NCBI GenBank assembly: GCA_028554755.1
Contig: JAPTOF010000014.1
Location: 8,184,001 to 8,248,000 of the forward strand
Length of the DNA stretch: 64,000 bases
DNA from: Cordia subcordata
Taxonomy: Eukaryota; Streptophyta; Magnoliopsida; Boraginales; Cordiaceae
Reading direction: 5' to 3'
Shown one piece after another: positions 24,213 to 37,394 of the stretch. Positions within the stretch are counted from its first letter, which is position 1. Every line of letters starts with the position of its first letter. Under the pieces are notes generated by a model. That model searched no databases. It saw only the letters and a program-made list of their open reading frames with translations, and had not been told where the DNA came from. Both the position numbers and the translations under genes were made by a program.

Positions 24213-25188
24213 ATCACTGAGAACTAGTTTGACTTACACTTTAAAAATACTGTTTTTTGAAAACGTTTATTGAAAATGAAAATTTTTGCTAAATAAACTT
24301 TTAATGTAAAAAAAGTTACATTAGGATCATCTATATGTCATATGTCATCATGTCATACCTTTTTTTTTTTACTCTAAAATCTCTAATCCGTCTCTTTTTA
24401 TTCATACAAAAAACTTTTAATCAATTTATTCCATATATGTATTTGCTTCCGCTCACATATTCTTCCAGTTATTCATTTTGAATTCTTTTCCAAAATTATT
24501 TTATTTTACAAAAATATGAAAATTGTAATTAGTGTTGGAAATTTACTAAAAAAATTTTAATTTTAAAATATATTTATATTTTATCTTAAAATAAATTATA
24601 GATATTGACTATCAGTTTTAAATAAAAAGATATAAAAAATACTCATTTTTTTTCTATATCACATGGGTGTAAAATAACATAGTTTTCATTACATGTCATA
24701 TTTTATTTTCTACTTAGCTAATAAAGTAGATATTGCATAAATCTCTAAATTTTATATGACATTTTAATAATTAATCAATTATTAGATAATTTTTATTACA
24801 AATAATTCATCAATTATTAGATAATTTTTATTCAAACTCTTTTATTTTTGTTACCAAGAAAATTTAGCCTCTACTCACAATCAGGTATTGACATTTTAAT
24901 TTTTTCATTAATAACTAGATTTTGCATTACTAATATAAATATACATCTATATACCTTGAAGGTGAAAAATAAAATTATATTTAGAAAAAGAATATATATA
25001 TATATATATAGTTGTGTTTTTGCATTTTTAATTTATGCCACGTCTCATCATACCATACCTTATTTTTTTTCTCCATAAGATCACTGCCAATCTCTTTTTA
25101 TTCATATAAAAAACTTAATAATTAAATTTATTCCATTTATGTATTTTCTTCCACTTTCATATTCTTCCATCTACATCATTTTGATTTT

Positions 25189-26042
25189 GGGAAAAATTTA
25201 AGTTACCTCCTGTGATATGCGAAAGTATCACATTACTCCCTTATGTTCCTAAAACTTCAGATCGCCCCCTTGTATTTTCTGAATTTATCACACTTTCCTT
25301 TATCGTTAGTTAAACGTTAACAACGTTAAATACAAGTTTGAAATGACCATTTTACGCCTGAATAAAGTAATAAAAAATTTATTTAGCTTCTATAATAAAA
25401 TACCTAAAATCCCTAATTCCTAAAATGCTTATATAATAAAATACCTAAAATCCCTTATACATACATACACATATTAAGAGTAAGATGATGTTGATGATGA
25501 AGATGATGCTGACGATGAAGATGAAGATGATGATGAAGATGAAGATGAAGATGAAGACGATGAAGAAGATGAAGAAGGTGAAGATGAAGATGATGTTGCC
25601 GAAGATGAAGATGATGAAGGATGATGTAGATGACGAAGAAGATGAAAAAGGTGAAGATGAAGATGATGTTGCCAAAGATGAAGATGATGAAGAAGATGAA
25701 GAAGGTGAAGATGAAGATGATGTTGGCGAAGATGAAGATGATGAAGGATGATGCTGATGATGAAGATGAAGATGAACATGATGAAGAAGATAAAGATGAT
25801 GTTGCCGAAGATGAAGATGATGTTGCCAAGGATATTTTCGTCCAAATAGAGGGCAAGCTAATTAAAAATATTAGATCAGTTGCAATTATAGCGCGTGTGG
25901 CTCAAATTTGATAGAAAAATGGAAGAAGGGAGTTAACATGATAAGTTTTGGAAAAACACAAGGGGGCGATCTGAAGTTTTTGAAATACAGGAGGTAACGT
26001 GATACTTTCGCATATCACAAGGGGGTGACATGAATTTTTCCC
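25189..26042. mobile_element. Mutator-like (TIR-MULE/MITE) element, 854 bp
   Basis: The ends are imperfect inverted repeats of about 110 bp, both starting GGGAAAAATT and sharing GTGATATGCGAAAGTATCAC and AACTTCAGATCGCCCCCTTG. The nonamer TTTGATTTT lies directly outside both ends (25180-25188 and 26043-26051); a 9-bp target duplication is characteristic of Mutator-like elements. The interior carries a long GATGAA/GATGAT repeat. No transposase is present, so the element is non-autonomous. Confidence 0.8.
25478..25830 (+). repeat. GAT/GAA trinucleotide repeat with higher-order structure
   Basis: A degenerate (GATGAW)n array in which phrases such as GGTGAAGATGAAGATGATGTT recur, so it is more ordered than a plain microsatellite. 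On the plus strand it reads as Asp/Glu/Met/Lys-rich frames. These are composition artefacts with no start context or splice signals, so I do not call a gene. Confidence 0.85.
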
Positions 26043-26328
26043 TTTGATTTTTTCCAAAACTATTTGATTTTACAAAAATACAAAAATTGTAATTAGTGTT
26101 GAAAATTCAAAAAATTTTAATTTTATGAAATATATTTATATTTTATCTTTCAATAAATTTTAAAATTTGACTATTAATAATAAATAAAATGATAAAAAGA
26201 TACTTATCTTTTCCATGTCGCATGGTTGTAACAAACATAATTTTTGTTACATATCGTATCTTATTTTCTACTTAGCTATAAACTAGATATTATATGAATT
26301 TCCAAAGTTTATATGACATTTTGTATGA

Positions 26329-26546
26329 ACTGGCTATTTTTCAAGAGAAAGCACTCCTTTCCCTGAAAAAAGTATATTTTTTTTGTAACAACTATTTGGC
26401 TTGGCTTTCAAAAAAAGTTAAAAACTCTAAAAAGAACTCATTGATAGCTTTGTCTAGAAGTTAAAATTTTTATCTTCTCAAAAAAGCACTTTTTTAAAAA
26501 GTTATTAGAAAAAGTACTTTTACGAAAAGCCAATCCAAAGGAGCCC
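26329..26546. mobile_element. Tourist-like MITE with eroded left end
   Basis: The right end CCAATCCAAAGGAGCCC followed by TAA matches the 5419 and 61061 family. The left end retains only ACTGGCTATTTTTC. Its absence from unit A of the surrounding duplication shows that it is a discrete insertion. Confidence 0.55.
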
Positions 26547-26755
26547 TAATATAATTCATTAATTAGTGGATAATTTTTTTTCAAACTCTTTTTATTTATA
26601 TTTGTTACTTAAAAATTTTGGCATCTATTCAGAATTAGGTATTAAGATTTTTTAACTTTTTCATAAATAATTAGAGTGATAGATTTTGCATTTCTAATAT
26701 ATGTCTATATACCTTGGAGATGAAAAATAATTTTTTTTAAGAAATTGAATATATG

Positions 26756-29700
26756 AGTTTTTATATATCATATAATATTATTAAATATATGTTACAATAC
26801 TTTTAACTATCATTTTTAAAAGTAAAAATGTTTAATATTTTATTAAATGTTCACGTACTTAAGTCCATATTTTATCCTATATTTGGATTAATCCTATCCT
26901 TTTTTGGTCTTTTGTAATCCCTATATAAAATCTAATCCTTCAAAACTTGTCAAATTTCAAATCACTTGTTAATTTGTTCAACAATAATAAATAGGTGAAT
27001 AATTGAGTTAATTTTTATTAAGCAATTACGTTTGAGACCTATTATTTTTAATCCTTGTTATAATTTCATTTAGTATAACTTATTATTTATAAATATATTT
27101 TTTTCAGTGTTTAATAGTTTTTATAAAATTTTTTACTTTTTTATTTTTAAAAAAATATTTCTACATTAATATATATATATATATATAGTGTTTCACACCA
27201 ATGTAAATCTAATGTATAGTAACCAATGGTTATCAAGACACTGTTCAAGTTAGACCACTAAACACGTACCTTATTATGCAACATGAGACATTTTCCTTCA
27301 CATACAAGCATTAGCCAATCGCTATTCAAAAACAAAAATTATACGAGAAGTAAAATAGAGACATTACAAAAATTTTCAAATTTAACATGAAGGTCTCATC
27401 TCAAAAAAGATTTGATACGTATTTTCAACAAATGCTCAAGCCATCAACAAATTCAAAAAAATAGAAGGCATACACAAATGATTGACATGAAAGATTTTCC
27501 TCCACTAACAAAATCAATAAAGCAATCAAGTTTTCCCCTTGGGCCTAGATATGTAATTCTAGATTTTCTATGTTAATTAGTTGACACCCTGCATTCTATG
27601 TCTTTCAGAAAATATTAATAATTGTCTATAATATTAACTAAGCCGTATGAACTTTGTGCGGCTTATGCTTTATTTGGTATAAGGTTATTATTGGATTTTT
27701 TAAATAAAAAAATATATGATTTGTTTTTCGTTTACATAAAATACTTATAATAAGATGTCTTATCGATAATTGTAAAAAATAAGTCAAATATGCATTGCTT
27801 ATAAATAAGATATTTTTATAAGATGTCATTGCCACAAATTAGAGGATAAATCATTGCTTAACGAATAAAATAAGAATTATATAATGAGCTTATTCCAAAC
27901 ACAGCATTAATGCCAGCTGTGTAATATTGTATCAAGGTTTAGCTGCTTTCATTAAGATCAAGCTTATTTACTTGAATCTTGAAAAGTCTTGGTTTCAGTA
28001 TATGAAATATGGTAGTTATGCATGAACTGATTTGCCTATAATTGTATGTTCTTGGCTAATCAATTACTTTATTTTTCAGTCTTTAATATAAAATTTAATT
28101 AAATTTATATGTATTATAAAAGAAAGTTCATGCCTATTTTACCTATGTCACATATCATCATGTCCTCTAATTTTTTCTTGCCAGAAAAAGGTTTCTTCTA
28201 TCAAAATCATTTTTTGAGCTAGTGAGTTTATTTTTCAAAATACATTGACTATTATTTTTGGTCAATAAACAAATTATCTCTGTTGGGATTCTTGCTTATT
28301 ATTATTATTTTGATGATTACAAATCATTGTTCTTGAGAATCATATTGCATATTTAATTTGTACTCTTGAGCTATGATATAATGCATGGTGTTTTGTTAGA
28401 GCATGAAGTTGGAACTTGCACTGAAGATCAAATTTAAAGACCTTATAGTTATAATTTATAAATTGCTCATAGAGGATAACTCATTAAAGCTCACAATATC
28501 TTGGTTGTGTATATTATGATTTTAATGGGCATGGTTTACAATTGCAAAATTGCATGTTTCTTAAACTATTGGGTTTGTTTTGAAAACGATCATTGCCTTT
28601 TTTGTTGAGTTTGAACAATACCTTTAAGAGAGTGGATATGTATATGTATATATGTATATATACATATATATGTGTGTGTGTGTGTGCACGCACATGTGTA
28701 AGATAATTTCAAAACTAGATATGATGTTTGAAGAGTAATTAATGTTTTGTGTATAAGATCTAGTTGTATTTGCATATAATTGGTGATTTGATATTAGCCA
28801 AAATTATGTGCTTTGGGTAGCAAAATTTCTGCAAAAGACATGCATGTGACTATTCCAAATTTAGTAAAGAGTTTTGATAATTTGTCTACCTTTTTCTGTA
28901 TTTCTTTTACCTATCAGTCAATCTATAGCTACTAGATGAGCCACAGGTTGACCAGAATGGTTGACTAGTAAGAATAGAATGTCATCTTTTGAAGCAGAAT
29001 GAAGGTTTCGATAGACCTATAAAGTAGGCCAATAATTCCAATGCATCCTAAATTGGTAGTAGTTAAGGAATCGATCGATCGATAGTGCATACCTGCTCCA
29101 AGATATAGCCCTTGGAATTGTGCTTGTTTAAATTTTATATATACCTCTTTTCACTCCTGTTTTAATACAACTTGATCTTGAGTTATTCTATCTTGTAATC
29201 GAGCATTTCTCTTGCATTCATGGATTACATTAATACATTTGATAAGTTGTTGGATTTCAATTGGCATATCTACTCAGAACAATATAGAAATGTATTTCTA
29301 ACTTCTTTAAGAAGTTTCTTTTTATACTAACACTACTATTTCACTACTATTTCTTCACTCTTGGATAGATTAGGTTGAGTGATCAACCTTGTCAGCAAAG
29401 AGAGTAAAGGATTAAACTCCTTTAGTGTTGGAAGAACACTTAAATACAAACGCTAATCTATGCTTCTCTAACACAAAAAGCAAGAAGCTGAGTTATAGTG
29501 AAACATTAAAAAATTCTAAAGAAAACTTCAGGTGGTGGAGCAGGCCCAAGGAAGTTTGAACAACTTAAAAATATTGTGTTTTATCTGCTTCTCCTTATCT
29601 CTTTAATTTTTGTGTGGCTTAATTGGCATTTCTTCACTGTTTTATTGCCATAGATTACATTTTGAACTTGAAAGTGATTTTATTCTCTATTTTGTGTCAT

Positions 29701-32011
29701 AAACCCAATTCATCCCCCTCTCTTGGATTAATTTTCGGTGTGACAATCTCTTAAGACCAAAAATTTTCACGTAATGGTATATGTGTGTGTGCGTGTATGT
29801 ATATGTGTATATATATTCCATCTAAAAGATTTTTCACTAAAATAATTTCTTCATCTAATAAATTTATTTTTTTCAATTATATTTTATATAACATAATTTC
29901 TAATATAGGTCATTATACAAATTTGTCTACAAATTTTGCTATTGGTAATGATCTTCTTATTTTAAGTAGATTGATTGTATAGTCACATAATTAATTATTT
30001 TCTAATCAAAATTTTTGCACATGTATAGTCAAATCACTCAAACATTAAAGTACACAAATTTAAGAAACATTTTCTTAATATAAATTTTATCATGTCTAGG
30101 CACATAACTTTAGAATTAATTTATAACATCTATACTGTATAATAAAGCAAAATAAGCTGTAATTTCGTACTACCAAGTGGCGCAATGTATGATAAGCTTT
30201 CCATAATTACTTATCAATTAAATATGCCCATTTGTAGATCATTTTTTGTTTTCTATCATTTATTCAGTTTCATTCTTGTATTAAATATTTTAATTAATAT
30301 TATGCCCTTTCTCAATATATATCAATCATTTTTTTATTAATTTTATAATATATAATTGTTTCAATAACTATTTAGTAAGATGCAAAAACTTTATAGTTTT
30401 AATATATCCAATCACATATATCGCTCCCCGTACATTGCACAAGTATCACACTAATATATATATATACATATCGTACTAACAAATTTTCATGAATATCATA
30501 ATCTTTATTGCAATGCCATCTCCTTTCATGATCTTTTTTTCCTTTTAAAAATTTTAACTCATTTAATGCCACATTGTAATCGTGCATCAAGTTTTTGGTC
30601 AAGTAATTGACACCAATAAAAATATTTCCTAATTTAAATTGAGTATTGCTTTGTAAAGTAAAAATTATTTCCTAATTTAAACATTTAAATGTTATCTATA
30701 TCAATATAATGATATAAACTGATCATTATCTATATCATTAATATCAATACCCATGTATTGCTTCATACGTAATTCTAACATTTCTTTCTCAATTGATATT
30801 ATAACCAATCTATTATCAAGAACTCCTTTTTTAGGCAGTTTCGTAAATTTTACTTAAGATTTATTTGTTTTATTATTTGTTAAAATTTTATCAAGAACTA
30901 CTTTTTGGAATTGTATTAGAGCTTTAGCCTTTTGCTGTCTTTTTTTTTAAAAAAAAAGTTTCGGCTAACTAGATTCATATTTTTTATTTGACATATTTAA
31001 ATTCTTATAAATTACAAAAAAAATGAATTTACTTATAGTAAAAACAAAATAACCTATAAAAATATAAATTGAAAAACTAGAAAAATAAAAATATTTAACG
31101 ACTAAATCAAATAGAATTTGATTTTAAAAGCTCGATAGTAAAAACAAATCAATATTTGAGAGTCCTTTAATAGAATGATAGTGCTCAAATAAAAACAAAA
31201 TTGATAGAGATAAACCAAGAATAAAGAAAATAGAGGATGTCAAAAACATAAATTCGAAAACTTAAAACACATTTTTAATTGATAAAAGTAATGTTGATGA
31301 CAATTTTGGTGAAGAGAGAATCAAAGACAAATAAAGATTTGATAGGAATAGTGAAAAGTCAGTGATAGAGTTGTTATTAACTAATTATGTGGGAAATGAG
31401 ATTTATTAAGGATTGTGGGCCTTTTATGATTTTTTAAAAAAAACAAAGCTAAATAGAATAACCTTTTCTATATAATTATAGAAAGTATAATTATAAAAAT
31501 TCAAAACATGAGGCCTAAAATTGTTAGGGGTCTAAAGTATGGACTTTACTTGCCTTATACTTGAGCCACCACTAGTTTTATTGCATTGCATCTACCTTAG
31601 TTTTGTCTTTATAAAATCCAAAAAAGTTTTCTTTTTGAGTTTTATTCAATATTTTGTTGACAAATTATACACATATTTTCCAACGATTCATGCATAGATT
31701 GTAAAAATTAACCATCAACAATGAATAAAAATAAAAAAATAAATATTTTTTTTACATTGCCCAAATCATACTCTAAATCTTTTTGTAAACCAGACTTTTA
31801 CTCTCTATATATTGACATCATGTATGCCCAGGGGTGAACAAGGTTGGAATATGCGCACTGCCATCACATGTTCTCTTTCTCTCACTTTTCATTTCTTTCA
31901 CATTTTTCCTAGGTTGCTAATAGTTAATACTCCAATTTTAGTTCGTGAACCTCTAAAACCTAAAGTGCAATATAGATGAAATAACTTCAGTTTGTCAATT
32001 TACACATATTC
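26756..32011. other. AT-rich intergenic DNA, no gene recognised
   Basis: No exon with recognisable similarity. It contains a (TA)n tract near 27168-27187 and a mixed TATG/TGTG microsatellite at about 28636-28696. A less AT-rich patch at 28900-29060 was inspected, but nothing was recognised. Confidence 0.55.
28636..28696. repeat. Compound TATATG/TG microsatellite
   Basis: TATG and TATA words pass into a run of about nine TG units (about 28672-28686) and then GCACGCACATGTG. Confidence 0.85.
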
Positions 32012-32618
32012 AAATGCAAAGTACATAGAATTTAACTTTTCAGATTTGTGTCTTTTTTCTCTTTGTTCTCTCTCTGACAGTTTTAGAGTGAGTAACATAG
32101 AGTGTCTAGGCAATTTTCCTTGTAGCTTGTCTCCTACCTCTAGTTGTGGTTCCATCCATCACTCGTGGTTGTTCTCCTTTTCTTTCCCATTTCTCCTTTC
32201 TCCACTGGTTTTCTTCTCTAGTTGTGTTCTTTCTCTATGTGTCGCCTTTGTGGTCTTTTTCTGTATGTTCTTTTTCTGTGTGTCTTCCTCTCCCTCTTTT
32301 GGTTTGTCATCTGTCCGTGTTTCTCTGTGTGTTTCTTCCTCCTTTTTGTTTTTTTTCCCTTTTCTCTCATTGTGTACTCGTTCTACTTTAGTCATGGTTC
32401 CATTTTTTTCAGATCTAATGAGGGTGTAAAAGGTGTGTCTATATCTTTGGTCAGTATGCCAATCATTATAGGGGATGCTTAGACGTTGTTGGTTCATGGT
32501 TCTTTTCCACGACATGTGTTAATTCCTTGCAGCAATGTTCGTCCCTTGAGGGATGGCATCCTTTACTTCTTAGAGAAGGAGTTCGCTATTTTACTGTACC
32601 TTGGTGCATTCCCATTTA

Positions 32619-32946
32619 TGTTAAATATGGTCCGTATTCTTAGGCAACAAGAATAGCAAATTATCTTTTGTGCACGTTACCTTATTAGCTTATTACCTTT
32701 CTAGCACATAATTAATTAGTTGCCTTTTCCGCTTAATAGGTTTTAGGAAACCTTTGCACTATAAATATGTGGCAATACTCATTGTGTTAGTGGTGTGAGA
32801 GAAACCAAAGTAAGCCTTGTAGTATTCATGATCAATAATAGAATTGTTCTCTACTGCCCGTAGACATAGGCTTTAAGGCCGAACCACGCAATTCTCGTGT
32901 CCGTTTTCTTCTCGTATTCTTCGTGTTTGCATGTTTTCCCCCAACA
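32619..32946 (+). repeat. 5' LTR of the copia element
   Basis: 328 bp, starting TGTTAAATATGG and ending CCCCCAACA. It contains TATAAATA at about 32761, a plausible promoter. It is followed at 32950 by the primer binding site. Confidence 0.93.
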
Positions 32947-32949
32947 AAC

Positions 32950-32962
32950 TGGTATCTAGAGC
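32950..32962 (+). other. Primer binding site (initiator tRNA-Met type)
   Basis: TGGTATCTAGAGC matches the standard TGGTATCAGAGC except for a one-base insertion (extra T). It lies three bases inside the 5' LTR, the expected place. Confidence 0.7.
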
Positions 32963-33378
32963 TTAGGTATTATTTTGCTACTTGAGGGAAAAAGGAAAAA
33001 TCAAAACTCATTATGAAACCAAAATTACTCAAACCAAACGGTGCCTAAACAAGCAAAGGTCTTTACTCGGCAATGAGTGCTCCATTGCTGTTTACGTTGG
33101 GCGTTGGTGGTTAGAGTGAAAGCTTACGTCGGCGGGTCGTGGTTTGTGTTTGGGTTTGAAGAACAAGAGAAAAAGATAGAGTTTGCGTTCTCTTGAGATT
33201 CTGCTCCGAAGTACGTGTTTAAGGACGATGTTAACTTTGACCAACAGGTTTGACTTTGACTGGTGTTGACCAAAGTTGACCGGGGGTGTTCCTCAGGTTT
33301 TTCAACACTCTGAATCCGTTTTTGCGGTCCGTTAAGCCAAATTCCATCCTAACGTGTGAGTTTTGAGCAAAAAGAAGA

Positions 33379-34200
33379 TGTTTTTCGTAGGTGAAAAGTT
33401 TGAAATCGAGAAATTTCAGTCTATGGAGGATCAAATTCAAAGCATTTATGACAATGCAAGGACTTTGGAAAGTCATTGAAGAAGTGATCCCGAAGAAGAC
33501 GGAACCAGCAGTGAGACAAGAACTTGAAGAGAAAGCCTTGAGTATAATACATATGTCCGTGACGAATGAAATATTGCTGGAAATTGCTAAGAAGACAACA
33601 GCAGTTGAGGCTTGGAATACTTTGGTGGAATTGTATGCATCTAAATCTCTCACAAATCACCTCTATTCGAAGAAATGATTGTATCATCTTAGAATGAAAG
33701 AAGGTACATCACTAAAACAACACATTGATGAGTTTACCTCTTGCTTTATTGCTTTGAAGGATGTGGGTGTTAAAATTGATGACGAAGACTAAGCTATGAT
33801 CCTTTTATGCTCCTTACCGCCTTCATATATGAACTTCATGGACACTATGTTGTACGGGAGGGATAAAATTACCTTTGAAGATGTGATTGCTTCATTAAAA
33901 TCGAAGGATCTTCAAACACATATTCCAGGACATAGAGAAATAGTTCATGGGGAAGGTTTAGTGAGTAGAGGGAGATCGAAGAATAGAGAGGGATCTTCAG
34001 GTAGAAAAAAAAGCAAGTCAATGTCAAAATCAAGAGCAAGGAAGCTACACTGTTTCGAGTGTGGTGAAAAGGGTCACATTAAAAAAGAATGTCCAAAATT
34101 GAAAGAGGGAAAGAAAAAGGTGGAGAATTCAGTTACTGTGGTGGAAAGTGTTGACAGTGATGGAGATAAATCGAGTAGTACTGGAAAAATTTTGACTGTG
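33379..34200 (+). pseudogene. copia gag remnant
   Basis: The capsid-like part begins near 33379-33420 and contains SLWRIKFKAFMTMQGLW. A CCHC zinc knuckle, CFECGEKGHIKKEC, is encoded at 34051-34092. In-frame stops occur at 33676 (TGA) and 33790 (TAA), and the start region is not cleanly open. Family membership is clear from the knuckle and from the protease that follows it. Confidence 0.85.
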
Positions 34201-34500
34201 ATGCACTCACAGTGGCATAATCAATGGATTCTTGATACTGGTGTAACGTTCCATATGTGTCCTAGGTGTAACTGCTTCTCTTCTTATTCCAAAAAAGAAG
34301 GGAAAGTCTTTCTAGGCAATGATATTTCGTTGAAGGTGGAAGGAATGGGCATCTTAAATATCAAAATGTTTGATGGTATTACAAGATCTCTCGAGTGTTG
34401 GCATGTACCGGAGCTAAAGAAAAACTTGATTTCTCTTGGGCGTTTGGATTCTCATGGATACAAATTCTGAAGTGAGAATGGTGTTGTAAAGGTGACCAAA
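34201..34500 (+). pseudogene. copia aspartic protease remnant
   Basis: The catalytic triplet is encoded at 34233-34241 as Asp-Thr-Gly within WILDTGVTFHM; copia proteases usually have Asp-Ser-Gly or Asp-Thr-Gly followed by Ala, here Val. The frame ends at a TGA at 34468. Confidence 0.8.
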
Positions 34501-34599
34501 GGTGCAATTATGCTCTTGAAAAGGAACTTGACTGGCGGCCTATATGTCCTTCAAGGTAGTATAGTTAAAAGTGTTACAACTGTTACATCCGAGAACAGT

Positions 34600-35480
34600 G
34601 ATAATGACACTATGCAGTTATGACACAAAAGGTTGGGCCATATGAGCGAGAGGGGACTGACCGAGCTGAGCAAGAGGGATTTGCTTTGTGGGCAAAAAAC
34701 GAAAAAGCTTGAATTCTGCAAGCATTGTGTTTTTGGATAGCAAACCAAGGTGAAGTTCAGCAAGGGGCAGGAGAATACCAAAGGTACACTTGATTACATT
34801 CATTCTGATCTTTGGGGTCCTAATAAAGTTCCTTTCAAGAAAGGTGCCAGGTATTACATCACTTTCATTGATGCATACTCTCGAATGGTGTGGTTATACG
34901 TCTTGAAAACTAAAGATGAGGCGTTTCTAACATTTGTCGAGTGGAAGACGTTGATTGAGAAGCAGACTAGTAAACAGATCAAGCGTCTTAGGACTGACAA
35001 TGGGTTAGAATACTGCAATAAAGAGTTTAATGAGTTTTGCAGGAAACATGGCATTGTGAGACACCGCACATGTGTAGGGACACCATAACAGAATGGAGTT
35101 ACAGAACGCATAAATAGAACTCTGGTAGAGAGAGCTCGTTGTATGCTATCCCATTCTGGCTTGAGTCAAGTCCTTTGGGCTGAAGTCGTTAATATGGCGT
35201 GCTACTTGATGAATAGGTCTTCATCCAAAGCTATTGAATTGAAAACTCCTTTTGAGTTATGGTCTGGTAAGCCTGCTGACTACTCTCGATTGAGGGTGTT
35301 CAGTTGCCTTGCATAAGCTCACATGAAGGATAGCAAATTGGGGCCGAGGGCAAAGAAATACATATTCCTAGGCTATGCGTCCGATAGGAAAGGTTACAGG
35401 TTGTGGTGCACAGATCCAAAGTCTCTAGTTTTCCTCGTCAGCAGGGATATCACATTCAATGAGTCTGCTTCATTAGACCA
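34600..35480 (+). pseudogene. copia integrase remnant
   Basis: The pre-integrase zinc region (His and Cys residues around 34621-34735) is followed by the DDE core: DYIHSDLWGP near 34790 and RTDNGLEY near 34990. The region ends in the usual YIFLGY motif near 35360. In-frame stops at 34621, 34738, 35086 and 35314 disable it. Confidence 0.85.
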
Positions 35481-35799
35481 AGAAAAAAAGAAAGCAGTAG
35501 CTGGTTTAGACCACGGTGTCAAAGAGCAGGTGGAGATATTTGCTGATGTTCCAAATGTTCCATCTAGCAGTAGTAGCAGTCCAATTCAGCCGACTCAGCC
35601 AACTGAGGTGCATGATCAAAATGTGTTTGAACAACAGAAGTACAGCATTGCTACTGGACGAGAAAGGAGACAGATTAGATAGCCTCAAAGGTATGGATAC
35701 GCTGATCTTGTTGCTTATGCTTTAACTATTGCTGAAACAATTGAAGGACATGAACCGAATTCATACAAAGAGGCTATATCTAGAAATGATTCTGCTCAG

Positions 35800-36560
35800 T
35801 GGCTAGGTGCCATGAGTGAAGAGATTGACTCTCTTCAGAAGAATCAAACATGGGAGCTTGTTAAATTGCCTAAGGGACAGCAAGTTGTTGGTTGCAAATG
35901 AGTTTACAATAAAAAGGAAGGTACTTCAGGGGTTGAAGGTCCTCGATACAAAGCGCGATTGGTGGCAAAAGGCTGTACACAAAAGGAGGGTGTTGACTTT
36001 AATGAAGTGTTCTCTCTGGTTGTGAAGCATAGTTCCATTAGGGTTTTACTTACCTTGGTTGCTCTTCATGACTTAAAGCTTTAGCAGCTAGATGTGAAAA
36101 TGACGTTTTTGCATTGTGATCTTGAAGAGTAGATTTACATGAGTCAACCGGAAGGGTATGTAGTTCCTGGTAAGGTGAGCCATGTTTGCAAATTGAAGAA
36201 GTCCTTGTATGGGTTGAAGCAGTCACCTCGGCAATGGTACAAGAGATTTGACACATTCATGGTAGGTGCTGGATACACAAGTAGTGCCTATGACAGCTGT
36301 GTGTATCTCAAGAAGCTTCCAGATGGTTCGTTTGTGTACTTGTTGTTGTATGTCGATGATATGCTTATTGCTGCTAAAAGCATGTCTGCAATCGACGAAT
36401 TAAAGAAGCAGCTAGGTGATGAGTTTGAGATAAAGGATCTTGGAGCAACGAAGAAGATTCTTGGCATGGGATTCACAGAGATAGAAACGCTGGGAAGCTA
36501 TTCTTGTCTCAGCAGAGTTATATTGAGAAGGTGCTGGAGCGTTTCGGGATGCTTAAAGCA
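35800..36560 (+). pseudogene. copia reverse transcriptase remnant
   Basis: Recognisable blocks are NQTWELV near 35850, RYKARLVAKG near 35945, SLYGLKQSPRQWY near 36205 and the catalytic YVDDM at 36349-36363. Stops occur at 35899, 36082 and 36130, and a frameshift lies between about 36465 and 36482. Confidence 0.9.
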
Positions 36561-37320
36561 AAGCTTGTGAGTGTGTCGCTTGCTACTCATTTCAAGTTGT
36601 CTGCAGATTTGTCACCTAAAACCAAGGAAGAGGTAGAGCATATGTCTCATGTTCCGTACTCGAGTGCTGTTGGTAGCTTGATGTATGCCATGGTGTGCAC
36701 TCATCCGGACATTTCACATGCAGTTAGTATTGTGAGTAGGTATATGACATCGCCTGGGAAAGTACACTGGGAAGCGGTGAAATGGATAATGAGATATTTG
36801 CATGGCACTGCGAATGTATGTTTGCTGTTTAGCAAGACGGTTGGAGATTGCGCGAGGTTGGTGGGTTATTATGATTCAGACTTTGCGGGTGACCTTGACA
36901 AGAAAAGATCTCTAACGGGTTACGTGTTTACTCTCTCTGGATGTACTATCAGTTGGAAAGCGACAGTCTACTGTGGCAATGTCGACTACTAAGGCGGAGT
37001 ACATGGCAATTGCAGAAGCTATGAAGGAGGCCATATGGTTACAAGGCCTGGTTTGTGATCTTGGACTGCAGTAAGATACAAGTACAGTCTTTTGTGATAG
37101 CTAGAGTGCAATTCATCTGACGAAGAATCAGATATATCATGAGAGGACTAAACACATTAACATCAAATATCACTTTATCAAAGATGTTGTATCACAAGGA
37201 ATCATATCGGTGCAGGAGATATCTACCCATGAAAATCCAACAGATATGATGACTAAGGTGGTTCCAGTCAGCAAATTCAAGCATTGCTTAGACTTGGTTG
37301 CTATTTGCGGTGCGGAGCAT
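36500..37320 (+). pseudogene. copia RNase H and C-terminal remnant
   Basis: The frame continues from the shifted RT end with PYSSAVGSLMYAM and the RNase H start GYYDSDFAGD near 36864. A second frameshift at about 36960-36972 moves the frame into STTKAEYMAIAEA. Later stops lie near 37072 and 37101. The final stop at about 37321 precedes the 3' LTR. Confidence 0.85.
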
Positions 37321-37394
37321 TGAGCCCTTAGAGGCAGTTGGCAGCAATGACGATGGTGTGTTGATTGGAGCAAATACGTGCCAAGGTGGAGATT

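Larger units (their letters stand above)
24335..26755. repeat. Tandem duplication of a ~660-bp segment, second copy disrupted by two insertions
   Basis: Unit A (about 24335-24997) and unit B (about 25039-26755) share the same order of words: TCTCTTTTTATTCATA, ATTCTTCC, TTGTAATTAGTGTTG, TATTTTCTACTTAGCTA and CTATATACCTTG. After removing the Mutator-like element (25189-26042 plus one target copy) and the MITE (about 26329-26546), unit B shrinks to about the length of unit A. The order of events is therefore duplication, then two insertions into one copy. No coding function was seen. Confidence 0.75.

Noticed and set aside
25445..25911. Several long acidic or Ser/His-rich open frames on both strands
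   Set aside because: They are translations of the GATGAA repeat inside a Mutator-like element; no splice signals, no promoter context and no non-repeat domain.
31992..32515. Overlapping 80-145 aa frames on both strands
   Set aside because: C/T-rich 5' part of the poly(A) retroposon; Ser/Phe/Cys runs on one strand and Lys/Glu/Thr on the other, typical of composition bias.
33391..37320. Treating the copia frames as separate host genes
   Set aside because: Zinc knuckle, DDE integrase, YVDD reverse transcriptase and RNase H lie in copia order between two 328-bp LTRs; the breaks are stops and frameshifts within one element.
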